Origin: Pseudonocardia oceani
GTDB taxonomy: Bacteria > Actinomycetota > Actinomycetes > Mycobacteriales > Pseudonocardiaceae
DNA: 64,000 bases
NCBI RefSeq assembly: GCF_019263585.2
Contig: NZ_JADQDF010000002.1
Coordinates: 35,101 to 99,100 of the forward strand
Reading direction: 5' to 3'
The position numbers and the translations under genes were made by a program. Under the pieces are notes generated by a model, which saw only the letters and a list, made by a program, of their open reading frames with translations, was not told where the DNA came from and made no database searches. Shown here piece after piece: positions 9,616 to 19,044 of the stretch. How positions within the stretch are numbered: the first letter of the stretch is position 1; each line of letters opens with the position of its first letter.

Positions 9616-12600
9616 TCAGTAGTCGATGGCCAGCTCGTCGTCGGCGCCCTCGCCCAGGTCCCGCTCGGGGACGGTGCGCGCGGGGTCGACGTCGCGGTCG
9701 TGTTCGGTCGAGCGGACCAGCTGGGCCTGGCGCTCGACCTCCTCCTGCTGCCGGACGGGCTCGACCGCAGGGCTCGCCGTGCGCTCCGCGGCCGCGGCGC
9801 TACGAGCAGCCTCGACGGCCTCGCGGGCGGTGCGCATCTGCTCGGCGGCCTCGGCCTGCGCGCGGGCCTCGGCGAGGGTGAGCCGGGCACGTCCCTCGGC
9901 TGCGTCCGACGCCGGCTCCGCGGCCGCCGCAGTCTCGGTGGGGCGCAGCGGCTCCGCGCTGACCTGGTCGGTGACCGTCGGCTCGACGTCGAGCAGCGCC
10001 AACTGCTCCACCTCCTCGGCGACCGGCTCGACCACCGGCTCGCGCGCGGCCGCAATGGCCGGCTCGGGCTCGCCGACGCGCTCACGCACCGGCTCGGTCG
10101 GCGCCGCGGCGTGCGCCTGCTCCTCCAGCTCGACATCGTCCAGCTCCACCCCGACATCGGGGACCGGCTCCAGCGCCGCGTCGACGTCGGTGGTCACGGC
10201 CGCCTCATCGACGATCTCGGCCTCGGCCGACGTCTCCACCGTCTGCTCGATGGCCACCTCGACCGCCGGGTCAACTCCGACGTCGCGGCCGACGTCGACG
10301 TGCTCGGCGGGGAACAGCTCCAGCTGCTCGGCGGAAACCAGCTCGCGCTGCGGGGGCAAGCCGCGGCGGGCGAGTTCGTCGCGGGCGAGTTCGTCGGCGG
10401 TGCGGGCGTCCTCGGTCGCTCCGTACCAGCCGCCGCGGGCGTAGTGGATCTCCTCCAGCTGCCGGGCCCGTTCCTCGTTCAGCTCGGCGAGCCGGTCGCT
10501 GCGCTCCAACTGCTGCGCGGTCGGCTCCCACTCGGCGTCGTCTGGCTCCAGCGTGGCGAGCTTCGCCCCGGCCAGCGCGGCGTCCTCGCCGTACTGCCGC
10601 GCCAGTTCGTAGGCGGTGCGCATCTCGCCGGCCACGTACTCTGGCGCCCACGCCTGCTCCCGGGTCCACTGCTCCCGGGCGGCGTAGAGGTCCAGGTCAG
10701 GCAGGGTGCGGTAGTCGACCGCTCCCGGGTCGGTGTCCTGCCCGAGCGCGGCGGCGGCCTGGGTCCACATCTGCCGGTGGAACTCCTCCTCCCGGCTCGG
10801 CGCGGCCCCGATCGACGTGGTGTCGGGGTCGATGCCGCGCAGCTCCCGGTAGGCCGCCACCGCACCGGCGCCGCGCGCCCACTCCATCCGGGCCTCAACG
10901 ATCTGGTCGACCGCCCCGACCGGGACCGGGACCCCGTTCTCGACCGAGCGGGTCAGCTCGTCGTAGTTCGGGACCGGGCCCAGCAGCTCGACCGCCCACG
11001 CGGGCGGGTCGGCGAGCGCGGCCTGACCCAGCTCGTGCTGACGGTCCTGGGCGAGCACGGCGAGCTCGTGGGAGAACTGGCCGACCGGCCCGTCGGTGGG
11101 CGGGGCCAGCGCGGTCCAGTCCCCGGCCCCGACCTGCTGCTCGGGGGTGCGGTCGGCGGCCAGGATCCGCACCCGGTAGCGCAGCACATCCGACACCTGC
11201 TCGGCGTCGGCCAGCGGCCGGCCCTCGACCGCCCCGGTCAGCAGGGCCTCGCTGTTGTGCCCGGCCAGCTCGGCCTCGCGCACCGCGCGCACCAGCCTCG
11301 CCCAGCCCGGCTCGGCGGTCAGAGCCTCAACCGCTTCCGCCGGAAGCACCTGCCCGAGCTGGCCGGTATAGCGGGCCTGCGCGGACTCGCGCGACACCTC
11401 GTCCCACTGGGTGCCGATCCACGCAAGCGACGCCCCGTCGCGTTCCCCGATGCGGCGCTCGACCTCGGCGGCGTTGCGGGACTCGACGTTGCCCAGCACC
11501 CCTGCCAGCCGCCCCGCGGCGCTGTCATCGAGCCGCTCGGCGTCGTGCGCGTCGGGGGCGCGCTGCGCCACCAGGTAGGCGTAGTTCGCCTCCCGCCCGC
11601 GCGACAGCGCGACGTAGGCGGCCTCCCGGGCGGCGGCCTCGTCGAGCAGGGCGTGGCTGGTGTCCACGGTGCGGCCCTGCGCGGCGTGCACCGTGGAGGC
11701 ATACGCCAGGGTCAGGTGCTCATCGACGTAGCTGCGCGGCAGGTGCGCGACCTCGCCCCGCGCGCCGCGCACCCGCAGCGCCCCGTCCTCGTCGACGCCG
11801 AGCACGGTGTAGACCGCGCGGTTGACCACGTTCCCGCCGCCGTCGACCCGGATGGTGCGGTCCACCATCCGCGCCTGCACCCGATCCCCGACACCGACGT
11901 CGACGCGGCCGGTGCGGAGCCCAAGCTGCATGAGCGGGTCCGCACTGACCTTGCCGAACTCGATGAGCTGGTCTCGGATGTCGGACGAGAGGGTGGCGGC
12001 GTCGGCGTTGCTGCCGACGATCAGCAGCGACTCCTTCCCGATGAGGGTGTCGGCCAGATAGGCCCGCATCGCCGCGGCCTGCATCTCCTCCCGGGTCCCG
12101 CCCTGCAGCCGCCCCCGGTCCTCGTACTCCGGGATCACCGAGCGATCCCCGCCGCGCAGCCGCAGCGACGCCTCGCGCTCCCACGCGTTGCCGAACCGGT
12201 GCACCTGCTCCAACTCGTAGGCGCCGTTGTCGGCGACCAGCAGCGCGAGCATCCCGCCCGCACCGACCGAGGTGAGCTGCCCGTGATCGCCGGTGTAGAC
12301 GAGCTTCCCGCCGCCCGCGGTGACGATGTCGTGGATCCGGGCGAGTTCCGGAGTGCCCGACATCCCGGCCTCGTCGATGACGAACAGGTCCCCGCGCCCG
12401 ACCCGGGCCCGCGGCTCCTGCCCGTCCGGGCCCGGTCCGAAGGCGGCGAGGAACCGGGCGGTGTTCATCGCCGGCACCCCGTCCGCGGCCAGGTTCTGCG
12501 TGGCGATCTCGGTGGTCGCCAACCCCAGCACCCGGCCACCGACCCGCTCGCCCCACACCCCGGCCAGCGCGGTCACGGTGTAGGACTTGCCCGTCCCGGC

Positions 12601-14367
12601 CGGGCCGATCAGCACGTCCCCGGCGCGTCCGGACGACACGATCCCGACCACCGCGGCGACCTGGTCCGGGCCCAGCCCGGCGGCCGCAAGCTCCACCCGC
12701 AGCATCTCCAGCTCCGGGCCGCGGACCACCGGCGCGGTCAGCTGCCGCGCCCCGGTGACCACCCGCTCCTCGGTCGCCAACTGCGCGAGGGTGGCGTACC
12801 GCTCGTCGATATGCGGCCGGAAGATGCTGCGCCCGTCCTCGCTGCGGCGCAGCTGCGCCGGCACCGTGACCGGGTCCGGCGCGGTCAACAGGGCGACCCC
12901 GTGGCCGTTGCCCGGCTCGACCGCCTCGCGGGCCAGCGCCTCCATGTACGCCGGCCGCGCGTCCCCGGTCGCCTCCGCCGGCAGCGCCCCGACCCGCTTG
13001 TCGATCGCCGCGACCAGGTTCCCGACCGTCCACGTCGCGTACTCGTGCTGCACGTCCGCGATGGCCGCGGCCAACAGCGCGGCCCGCTGCTCGGGCACCG
13101 CCGGATCCAGCCGCAGACCGGCCACGACGTCCGGGTGGCCGGTGACCGCGGCCGCCTCCGCCGCGTCGGCCACCGCCTCCACGGTGGCCACCAGCGCAGC
13201 CGCGCGCGGCTGAGCCCACGCGGCCACCGCGGCCGGCCCGGCCACACCCTCCTTCGCCTTGCGGGTCGACATGGCCGCGTCGTCCAGGATCGCCTTGCGC
13301 GCCGCCGCGTCGGGCTCGTGCCCGTTGCGGGCGATGAACAGCGCCGTCAGCTCCTCCGCCTTCGCCAGGGTCTGCGCCCGCCGCGTCGACGCCTCGGCGC
13401 ACATCTGCGGGTCGACCCCGACGATCTCGCGGGCCTTCCCGTCCGCCCGGTCGGCGAACACCACCCCGCGCGCGGCGACGATCCCCTCCTCCAGCGCCCG
13501 CTCGTACGCGGTCGCGATCGCCTCCTTCACCGGCCGGATCCCGCGCCCGTCCAGCGCCCTGATGAGACCGTCCGACAGGGTCTTCAACCGATTGAGGACC
13601 GCGACGTGGGTGTGCAGCTGCGGCTCGGACTCCCGGTTCGTCGAGTGCTTCCACCCCGTCCAGATCAGCCCAGCACCGGCCTCGTACCGGCCCACCGACC
13701 GCCCGTCCTGGGTCCGCCCGTGATAGCCGGTGCGGGTGTACCCGACGTGCGCCTCGGCGTAGGCCATCGCCACCTCGACCGCGCGGTCATGGGCCCTGGC
13801 CACCTGCTCGGCGCCGGCGAAATCACCCGCGGCCATCAGCGCCGCGTAGTACACGCTGACCGACTTCGGCGGGGAGAACGTGAAGTCGTAGTAGGCCACG
13901 GCCTTGCGGCCATCCGCGGCCGCGGTCACCTCGATCTGCCGCTGCTGCTCCGGGGTGATGTCCGGCCCGGCCGCGGCCACGGCCGCCTTCACCCGCTCCG
14001 CGGTGGTCTTGAACTTCCGCGGCGCCCGCCCCAACGGATCACCGGTCTCCGGGTCCTCCAGGTTCCCGAAGACCGCCCGCACCATCGCCTCGGACGCCTC
14101 CTCACCCGGCCGGACCCCGAACATCGCCAGCCCCTGCCCACCCCACCGGCCCGCCGGCTCCCCGTGCGCCACCGCCGACCCGAAGTACCGGGCCGCACCC
14201 CGCGCCGGACCCACTGCCCGCAACCGGGCCTGCTCGTGCTCGCGCGCCTGCTCGGCCGTCAGCCCGTGCTCGTGCTCGTGGGCGGCGTCCTTCGCGCAGC
14301 AGCCGCTGCCCCGGATCAGGTAGTCGACCGCGCCAGCGGACACGGCAGTGATGCGCAGCATGATCAA
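9616..14367 (-). CDS. traA: MobF-family conjugative relaxase/helicase (TraA)
   Basis: TraA nicks the plasmid at oriT and unwinds the strand to be transferred. The 1,583-residue protein has an N-terminal relaxase domain with Y16, the FSPPKSVSV signature (164-172) and the metal-binding triad in WKHSTNRESEPQLHTH (H241, H252, H254). Then follows a RecD2-like superfamily-1 helicase with Walker A GPAGTGKS, Walker B VIDEAGMS and the ASTVHAAQGRTVD motif. The last 400 residues are rich in Ala, Glu and Val and look helical, perhaps for transferosome contacts. An ATG two codons in is an alternative start. The upstream gene-free stretch is the natural place for oriT. Confidence 0.95.
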   Translation of the reverse strand: MIMLRITAVSAGAVDYLIRGSGCCAKDAAHEHEHGLTAEQAREHEQARLRAVGPARGAARYFGSAVAHGEPAGRWGGQGLAMFGVRPGEEASEAMVRAVFGNLEDPETGDPLGRAPRKFKTTAERVKAAVAAAGPDITPEQQRQIEVTAAADGRKAVAYYDFTFSPPKSVSVYYAALMAAGDFAGAEQVARAHDRAVEVAMAYAEAHVGYTRTGYHGRTQDGRSVGRYEAGAGLIWTGWKHSTNRESEPQLHTHVAVLNRLKTLSDGLIRALDGRGIRPVKEAIATAYERALEEGIVAARGVVFADRADGKAREIVGVDPQMCAEASTRRAQTLAKAEELTALFIARNGHEPDAAARKAILDDAAMSTRKAKEGVAGPAAVAAWAQPRAAALVATVEAVADAAEAAAVTGHPDVVAGLRLDPAVPEQRAALLAAAIADVQHEYATWTVGNLVAAIDKRVGALPAEATGDARPAYMEALAREAVEPGNGHGVALLTAPDPVTVPAQLRRSEDGRSIFRPHIDERYATLAQLATEERVVTGARQLTAPVVRGPELEMLRVELAAAGLGPDQVAAVVGIVSSGRAGDVLIGPAGTGKSYTVTALAGVWGERVGGRVLGLATTEIATQNLAADGVPAMNTARFLAAFGPGPDGQEPRARVGRGDLFVIDEAGMSGTPELARIHDIVTAGGGKLVYTGDHGQLTSVGAGGMLALLVADNGAYELEQVHRFGNAWEREASLRLRGGDRSVIPEYEDRGRLQGGTREEMQAAAMRAYLADTLIGKESLLIVGSNADAATLSSDIRDQLIEFGKVSADPLMQLGLRTGRVDVGVGDRVQARMVDRTIRVDGGGNVVNRAVYTVLGVDEDGALRVRGARGEVAHLPRSYVDEHLTLAYASTVHAAQGRTVDTSHALLDEAAAREAAYVALSRGREANYAYLVAQRAPDAHDAERLDDSAAGRLAGVLGNVESRNAAEVERRIGERDGASLAWIGTQWDEVSRESAQARYTGQLGQVLPAEAVEALTAEPGWARLVRAVREAELAGHNSEALLTGAVEGRPLADAEQVSDVLRYRVRILAADRTPEQQVGAGDWTALAPPTDGPVGQFSHELAVLAQDRQHELGQAALADPPAWAVELLGPVPNYDELTRSVENGVPVPVGAVDQIVEARMEWARGAGAVAAYRELRGIDPDTTSIGAAPSREEEFHRQMWTQAAAALGQDTDPGAVDYRTLPDLDLYAAREQWTREQAWAPEYVAGEMRTAYELARQYGEDAALAGAKLATLEPDDAEWEPTAQQLERSDRLAELNEERARQLEEIHYARGGWYGATEDARTADELARDELARRGLPPQRELVSAEQLELFPAEHVDVGRDVGVDPAVEVAIEQTVETSAEAEIVDEAAVTTDVDAALEPVPDVGVELDDVELEEQAHAAAPTEPVRERVGEPEPAIAAAREPVVEPVAEEVEQLALLDVEPTVTDQVSAEPLRPTETAAAAEPASDAAEGRARLTLAEARAQAEAAEQMRTAREAVEAARSAAAAERTASPAVEPVRQQEEVERQAQLVRSTEHDRDVDPARTVPERDLGEGADDELAIDY
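11333..11347. repeat. GCTTCCGCCGGAAGC palindrome inside traA
   Basis: A 15-bp palindrome around a central base, within the traA coding region. It is identical to the intergenic copy at 32967-32981 and related to those at 60065-60079 and 62988-63000. Being inside a gene, this copy may be a chance match. Confidence 0.5.
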
Positions 14368-14515
14368 CTCCTAACCAAGCTCATTAAGGTAATGCATAGG
14401 TGCATGGCTCTTTGCTTGAGGCGGTTCGCAGTCTATGTTCTGGTCTGGTGCTTGTCGATGTTGGGTGAGTTCTGGATGTTGAGTTGTTCGGCTGGTGAGT
14501 GGTCTTGTGTCGAAC
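14368..14515. other. Gene-free stretch upstream of traA, oriT candidate
   Basis: This stretch is visibly less G+C-rich than its surroundings and has no frame worth naming. It holds a small hairpin (ATGCA-TAGG-TGCAT, 14392-14405) and borders the 23-bp tandem repeats. MobF plasmids usually keep oriT next to the relaxase gene, with a hairpin beside the nick. The traA promoter must also lie here. The nick site cannot be assigned by eye. Confidence 0.45.
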
Positions 14516-14584
14516 GTCAGTGAGATGAGAGTGGATGCGTCAGCAGAACGAGAGTGCTGGCGTCACGTAGACGAGAGTGATCGA
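14516..14584 (+). repeat. Three 23-bp tandem repeats (iteron-like)
   Basis: Three head-to-tail units start at 14516, 14539 and 14562. Each opens with GTCA and carries GAGAGTG at the same offset (ATGAGAGTG, ACGAGAGTG, ACGAGAGTG). Exact spacing with variable filler is the pattern of protein-binding direct repeats. They lie between traA and the end of the transposition operon, so they could be relaxosome sites at oriT or transposase-binding sites at a Tn7/Tn5053-like end. TGTCG just upstream (14508-14512) would suit the latter. Confidence 0.65.
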
Positions 14585-14593
14585 GGGCGCTGG

Positions 14594-15376
14594 TCATGGC
14601 GTGTCGAGCAGGAGCGCGTAGCGGACGTCGTCGGCGAGTTCGAGGTTGCGGGAGCGGTGGCGGCGGTGCACGAGCCCGAGCTGCTGGAGCCGGACTCCGG
14701 CGGGTCCGATGACGTGGTGCCGCTCGGTGCAGCGGCTGTCGGGCTGGGCGATCGCGTACAGCGCCCGGACCGCGTCGACGTCGAGACGCTCGTCGGCGTG
14801 CGCGAGGCGGTGCAGCGCCTCGCGCTGGTCGGGGGCGAGGAGCCCGCTACGGGGTCGTAGGTCGTGCACCGCCCGGCCGTCGCCGACGACGTCGTTGTTG
14901 ATCCGGACACCGCGCTCGGCCAGCGTGTCCTCAAGCGCGGCCAGAGCGGCGGCCAGCCGCTGCAGCGGCCATCCGAGCGCGTTGGCCAACTCGGCCCGGC
15001 CGACCGGCGCCGGGTGTTGTCCGGTGAGTGATGACGCGGGGCCGGTGGTGGCCAGCGCGGCTTCGAGGACCTGGTCGTCGGCCGGGCGGTCGGCTGGACG
15101 CACGGCGGCGCGCTGCCGGGCGCGGGTGGGTGCGGTGAACAACTCCACCGGGTGCAGGTCCAGGACCTGGCACAGCCGCTCCAGCAGCCCGAGGCGCACC
15201 GTGTCGTGGTCGCGGTCGTGCCAGAGCCGGACCGGCCCGGTCACCGCGGCCACCCCGACCCGCTGCGCGAGCTGGGCGTGGGTCATCCCCGCGGCGACCC
15301 GCCGTTGCTCCACCAGCGCCCAGTTGATGACCAGCCGCCGCGCCGGCCGGGACGCAGCCCCGTGTCCTTGGGTCAC
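14594..15376 (-). CDS. XRE-type helix-turn-helix protein of the transposition operon
   Basis: The 260-aa product starts at a GTG that overlaps the preceding stop by 4 bp. Residues about 25-70 (RVAAGMTHAQLAQRVGV followed by LGLLERLCQVLDLHPVELF) form a Cro/C1-type HTH. The C-terminal half (ELANALGWPLQRLAAALAAL...) looks like a second, winged-helix DNA-binding domain. As the last gene of a five-gene leftward operon it could regulate the operon or take part in target or end recognition. I cannot assign a specific role. Confidence 0.65.
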   Translation of the reverse strand: MTQGHGAASRPARRLVINWALVEQRRVAAGMTHAQLAQRVGVAAVTGPVRLWHDRDHDTVRLGLLERLCQVLDLHPVELFTAPTRARQRAAVRPADRPADDQVLEAALATTGPASSLTGQHPAPVGRAELANALGWPLQRLAAALAALEDTLAERGVRINNDVVGDGRAVHDLRPRSGLLAPDQREALHRLAHADERLDVDAVRALYAIAQPDSRCTERHHVIGPAGVRLQQLGLVHRRHRSRNLELADDVRYALLLDTP

Positions 15377-16623
15377 CGGGTGCCGCGCAGGTCGTGCACC
15401 GCGACACCGGGGAACGACGGCGGCGCCACCGTGACACCGGCGTACGCGGCGGCGCGGTCGAGGGCCTGCTGCAACGCCCGCCTGGTCACCGACGTCTCCG
15501 AGCTGCTCCCGATGAACAACGCACCCTCGCCCAGGCCGGGACCCGGGGCAGGTTCGCCTGCGAGCTGGGCGTGCCGTTCGATGACCGCCGCCCGAACCAA
15601 CCCGGCCACCGACGTGGGCAGCCGGTAGAGCGTGCCGTCGGCGACGAGATGCTGGTCGGGGCCGGTGTCGTGCACTTCGCGCAGCCGCACCGACTGCAGG
15701 GCGCCGGCGCGCAGCCCGGTTGCGGCGGCGATCGCCAGCACCGCCGCGGCGGACGGGGAGCACAACCCGCGGATCCGGTCGATGTCGGTGGGGTCGAGCC
15801 GCGGTGTCAGGCTGACCCGCACCGCGGACAGACCCGGCCGCGGTGGTAGCTGCAGGAACAGTCCTGCGGTGAAGAACCCGGCCTGGACCGCCCGCACCCG
15901 GGTGAGGACCTCGGCCGTACTCGTCGCGTCGATGGTGTGGCGCTGCAGCACCGCGGCTCCGTGCCGGGCGTCGACCGGCCGCCCCGCGGTGCCGGGGCGG
16001 GCCCAGCCGCGGGCGACGTCGTGGGCCTGGGCCAGGGTGGTTCGGTACACCTCGTCGACGCGGGCGAACCCGGCCGGGTCGAGCAGCCGCCGCGCGGCCG
16101 TGCGGAACAGCGGGAACTCCACGTCGGGCACCTCGGGGAACTTGCCGGTGACCGCCGTTGCTGGTGTCGGCAGCAACGACAGCGCCACCCGCCACGGACG
16201 CCCGCGCTCGGCGGTGTCACGTCCGGGCTCGTTGGTGACCAGCCACAACCTCGTGCCGGCGGCGGCGGTGAGCTCGGCCAGCTCGCGCCACCGCGTCGTG
16301 GGCAGCAGCTGCGCGCGCAGCACGACCAGATGCCGGACCTGTTCGGCGCGTAGCCACAGCCCCGCGAGCTCCCACGCGCGGCGGCTCACCCCCTCCGCGG
16401 CGGGGCCGCTGGGGCGTTTCCCCAGCGCGACCAGCACGTCCTCGCCCAGCACCGACAACCCCGCCGGGCCGGGGGTCAGATGGCACACCGCCACGCCGTG
16501 GCCCAGGTCGTGCCGGGCACCGAGGGCGGCCACACACTCCGCGGTGTCGTCGACGTCGACCAGCACCTCCACCCCACGCCACAGGTCGCTGCGCGGCGCC
16601 GCGACCGACAGCGGTGTGGTCAT
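15373..16623 (-). CDS. Transposition-operon protein with C-terminal tyrosine-recombinase-like domain
   Basis: This 416-aa protein overlaps its neighbours by 4 bp on both sides. Residues from about 300 follow a tyrosine recombinase catalytic domain: AIAAATGLRAGALQSVRL (arginine I box), a strand-rich middle, LFIGSSSETSVTRRALQQ, and finally AVHDLRGTR, where the protein stops. It thus ends at the HxLR box and lacks the second histidine and the tyrosine, so it cannot be a normal recombinase. By position after a TniB-like ATPase it takes the place of TniQ, the target selector of Tn5053-type elements, but I see no TniQ motifs. The N-terminal 280 residues are unrecognised. Confidence 0.55.
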   Translation of the reverse strand: MTTPLSVAAPRSDLWRGVEVLVDVDDTAECVAALGARHDLGHGVAVCHLTPGPAGLSVLGEDVLVALGKRPSGPAAEGVSRRAWELAGLWLRAEQVRHLVVLRAQLLPTTRWRELAELTAAAGTRLWLVTNEPGRDTAERGRPWRVALSLLPTPATAVTGKFPEVPDVEFPLFRTAARRLLDPAGFARVDEVYRTTLAQAHDVARGWARPGTAGRPVDARHGAAVLQRHTIDATSTAEVLTRVRAVQAGFFTAGLFLQLPPRPGLSAVRVSLTPRLDPTDIDRIRGLCSPSAAAVLAIAAATGLRAGALQSVRLREVHDTGPDQHLVADGTLYRLPTSVAGLVRAAVIERHAQLAGEPAPGPGLGEGALFIGSSSETSVTRRALQQALDRAAAYAGVTVAPPSFPGVAVHDLRGTR

Positions 16624-17407
16624 CAGCGGGTGGCGGCCGCGGCGCGGGTGCCGCCGTGCAGGGCGAACGCGTTGCGGGCGAGCGGCTCGTCGATCCGGTC
16701 CCGCCCGGCGGCCCGGCACAGCTCGACCGCGGTGGCGGTGAACGCCGCCCAGTCGCGCAGGTTGCCGTGCGCGAAGTGGTCATCGACGAACAGCAGCAGC
16801 TCCGGTGGGGCGTCGGCGTAGACCGGGTGGAACCGCGGTATCAACTCACACACCTGATCGCCGGTCAGCGCCCGGAACACCACCCGCCGGTAGATCCGCG
16901 AGCGCAGCATCGGCTCCTTGGCCAGCACCTTCCACGCGCCGTCCCCACCGACCAGCAGCAACGCGAACCGGGTCAGCCGGTGATCGTGCAGGTAGCGCAG
17001 GAACTCGATGCACTCCCGGTTGAGCTGTTGCGCCTCATCGACCACCAGCAGCCTCTCCCGCGGGTCGCGGCCCCGGTGATCGGCCAGCTCCTCAAGCAGC
17101 TCGGCGGTCAGCGCGAACCGGTCACGGCCCCCGTCACCGGCACCCTGGTCAGCTCGTGCAGCAGGGTGGCCGCGACCAGCCGCATCGTGGGCCGCGACGG
17201 GAACGACACCCAACATGCCGCCACCTCGCCGACCCGCCGCGCCAGGGCCTGCTCGACAGCGTAGGTCTTGCCCAGCCCGGCCTGGCCGTGCACCGCGCCC
17301 ATCGCCTGGGTCCGCACCATATCCGCCACCGACTGATCGACCAGTCCCAGCGCCTCGGTCGGCAGCGTGGCCGCCCCGTCGATGTCTAGGAAGTGCCGCG
17401 CGCTCAC
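16623..17407 (-). pseudogene. TniB-like AAA+ ATPase, split by a -1 frameshift
   Basis: A GTG at 17407 (4-bp overlap with the transposase stop) opens a frame with Walker A GQAGLGKTYAVEQAL but stops at 17108. Walker B (LLVVDEAQQLN), the sensor stretch ALLLVGGDGAWKVL and the arginine-rich end lie one frame back and run to 16623. The two frames join smoothly at five C residues (17128-17132; GGGGG on the coding strand): one extra G would give a single ATPase of about 262 residues. This is either a mutation, a sequencing error in a homopolymer, or programmed -1 slippage. The family recruits the DDE transposase to targets. Confidence 0.75.
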
Positions 17408-19044
17408 GACCGGCCACCCCGCTCCGGCCGGGGTGCGCTCTCCGTCGGCTCGGTGGCCGCCGGGTCGGGCGGGTTCCAGTAGTCGAAGTCGCGGTGCAGG
17501 TTGAGCAGATCCGTGCGGGCCAGGCGCTGCAGGTCCCGGTCGCGCGTCTCCAGATCCCGTTCCCCGCGATCCCGGTCCTCGCGGCGGCGCTCGGCGCGGG
17601 CGGTGTTCATGCTGACCACGGTGGTCTCCTCGATCGGGTCACCGGGTGCGGTGATCGGCGCCAGCTTGGCCCGGGCCCGGCGGCTGGCGCGGCGCTGCCG
17701 TCGTCCCAGCTCGGCGGCGTCCGCGCGCCGGCGGTCCAAGATCGCGGCGCGTTCGGCATCGGAGAGCCGGCCCTGCGGATACGCGGTGCACAGCCAGGTG
17801 TCGCCTCGGAAGATCTCGATTCGGCGCAGGTCGTGCGGGGTGTAGCGGACGCCCACCCGTTCCCCGACCCGCCCGTTGAGCTCCGGCGCGATGAACGTCT
17901 CGCCGCCGAAATGGATGCCGTCGCGGTTGATCGTGCGCTCCGCGTCGGCCAGCAGCAGCCACCGCAGCTGCTCCTCCGGCACCTCCCGCACCGGGGTCGC
18001 ATCGCCCGACCAGCGCTGTAGCGGGGTCAGCCCGTCCAGCGCCGAGTGCGGCCGCACCGTGTTGTAGTCGATGACCCACTCGGCGAAGCGGTCCACGAAC
18101 AGCGCTAGCGCCATCGGCGGGGCGTCCGGGCCGTAGAGCCGGCCGTCCGCGGCGCGGGGGCCTTCGGTGTAGAACGGCAACCCGGACAGGAACTCCTGAT
18201 CCAGGGTCCGGTTCGCCCGCTCGACTTTGCCCTTCTGGTGCGGCGCGTAGGCCTCGGTCGGGGCCAGCGTGGTGCCCAGCACCCCGCACACCCGCTCCAG
18301 CGCGAGGGTGGCGAACTCCAACCCGCCGTCGGGCACCAGCACCTGCGGCACCCCACCGAACGGGCCCCGCTCCGGGTCGATGACCAGGCCACGGCGCATC
18401 GCCGCGAGCACCATCGCCGAGTCCGCGCGCAGCGACAACGCCCACCCCATGATCAGCCGGGAGAAGCAGTCGAGGAACAACGTCACCCACGGCTTGACCG
18501 GCCGCGTTCCGCGCGGCGGGGTGACCTGCACCGGCAGCTCCTTGTGATCGGCCTCCCAGCGCATGTTCCGGGCGACCGGTTCCCACCGCAGGTACACCTC
18601 GTGGCGGCGCCGGCCCTCCACCCCATCGACCGCCGCGGCCCGCTCGGCCGCCGTCAGCTGCGCCGCGAACGCCCGCTGCAACGTGCGCAGCGCAGGAACG
18701 TCCTGTCCGCCCGCGGCGATCCGTGCCCGGCGCAGCGCCGCGATGTTCCCGCGCCAGTCCAGGTAGTCGTCCCGGTCGGCGTCGGTCAGCACATACCCCG
18801 CCAGACCCGGCCGCTCTGCGGGTGGATCGCCGCCGCTCGTGTCGCCGCTCGTCGTGTCGCCGCTCGTCGTGTCGCCGCTCGTCGTGTCGCCGCAGGTCGC
18901 GAGCCACCGCCACACCGTGCTCTCCGCAACCAGCAATCCGCCCGCCGCCCGACGCACATCCGCGGTGATCGACTTTCCGCTCTCGCGTTTCTCCCGCAAC
19001 CGGGCCACCACCACCGCCCGCGCAGCGGGGTCGACGTGCTTCAC
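17404..19044 (-). CDS. DDE transposase with integrase core (TniA/TnsB/Mu-like)
   Basis: The 546-aa protein has an N-terminal HTH region (KSITADVRRAAGGLLVAESTV), an rve integrase core and a Mu-type beta-barrel C-terminal domain (PELNGRVGERVGVRYTP). The catalytic triad is visible: D in WEADHKEL, D in VLVPDGGLEF and E in HQKGKVERANRTL. The GTG at 19044 is chosen because it gives the 4-bp overlap seen at the other three junctions of this operon. Together with the ATPase it forms the core of a Tn5053/Tn7-like transposition machine. A TTSGD repeat links the first two domains. Confidence 0.9.
   Translation of the reverse strand: MKHVDPAARAVVVARLREKRESGKSITADVRRAAGGLLVAESTVWRWLATCGDTTSGDTTSGDTTSGDTSGGDPPAERPGLAGYVLTDADRDDYLDWRGNIAALRRARIAAGGQDVPALRTLQRAFAAQLTAAERAAAVDGVEGRRRHEVYLRWEPVARNMRWEADHKELPVQVTPPRGTRPVKPWVTLFLDCFSRLIMGWALSLRADSAMVLAAMRRGLVIDPERGPFGGVPQVLVPDGGLEFATLALERVCGVLGTTLAPTEAYAPHQKGKVERANRTLDQEFLSGLPFYTEGPRAADGRLYGPDAPPMALALFVDRFAEWVIDYNTVRPHSALDGLTPLQRWSGDATPVREVPEEQLRWLLLADAERTINRDGIHFGGETFIAPELNGRVGERVGVRYTPHDLRRIEIFRGDTWLCTAYPQGRLSDAERAAILDRRRADAAELGRRQRRASRRARAKLAPITAPGDPIEETTVVSMNTARAERRREDRDRGERDLETRDRDLQRLARTDLLNLHRDFDYWNPPDPAATEPTESAPRPERGGRS
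18841..18885. repeat. 15-bp tandem repeat inside the transposase gene
   Basis: Three exact copies of GTCGCCGCTCGTCGT on the plus strand, with partial copies on both sides. They encode a TTSGD repeat that forms a hydrophilic linker between the N-terminal HTH and the integrase core. The number of units is likely to vary by slippage. Confidence 0.9.

Noticed and set aside
9613..14523. Very long open frame antisense to traA (1,636 codons)
   Set aside because: It mirrors the codon bias of traA, has Arg/Leu/Gly/Asp-biased composition and no domain; it is a G+C shadow.
18841..18885. Tandem repeat in the transposase gene as a CRISPR-like or iteron array
   Set aside because: The 15-bp units are contiguous, in frame and encode a TTSGD linker; there are no spacers.
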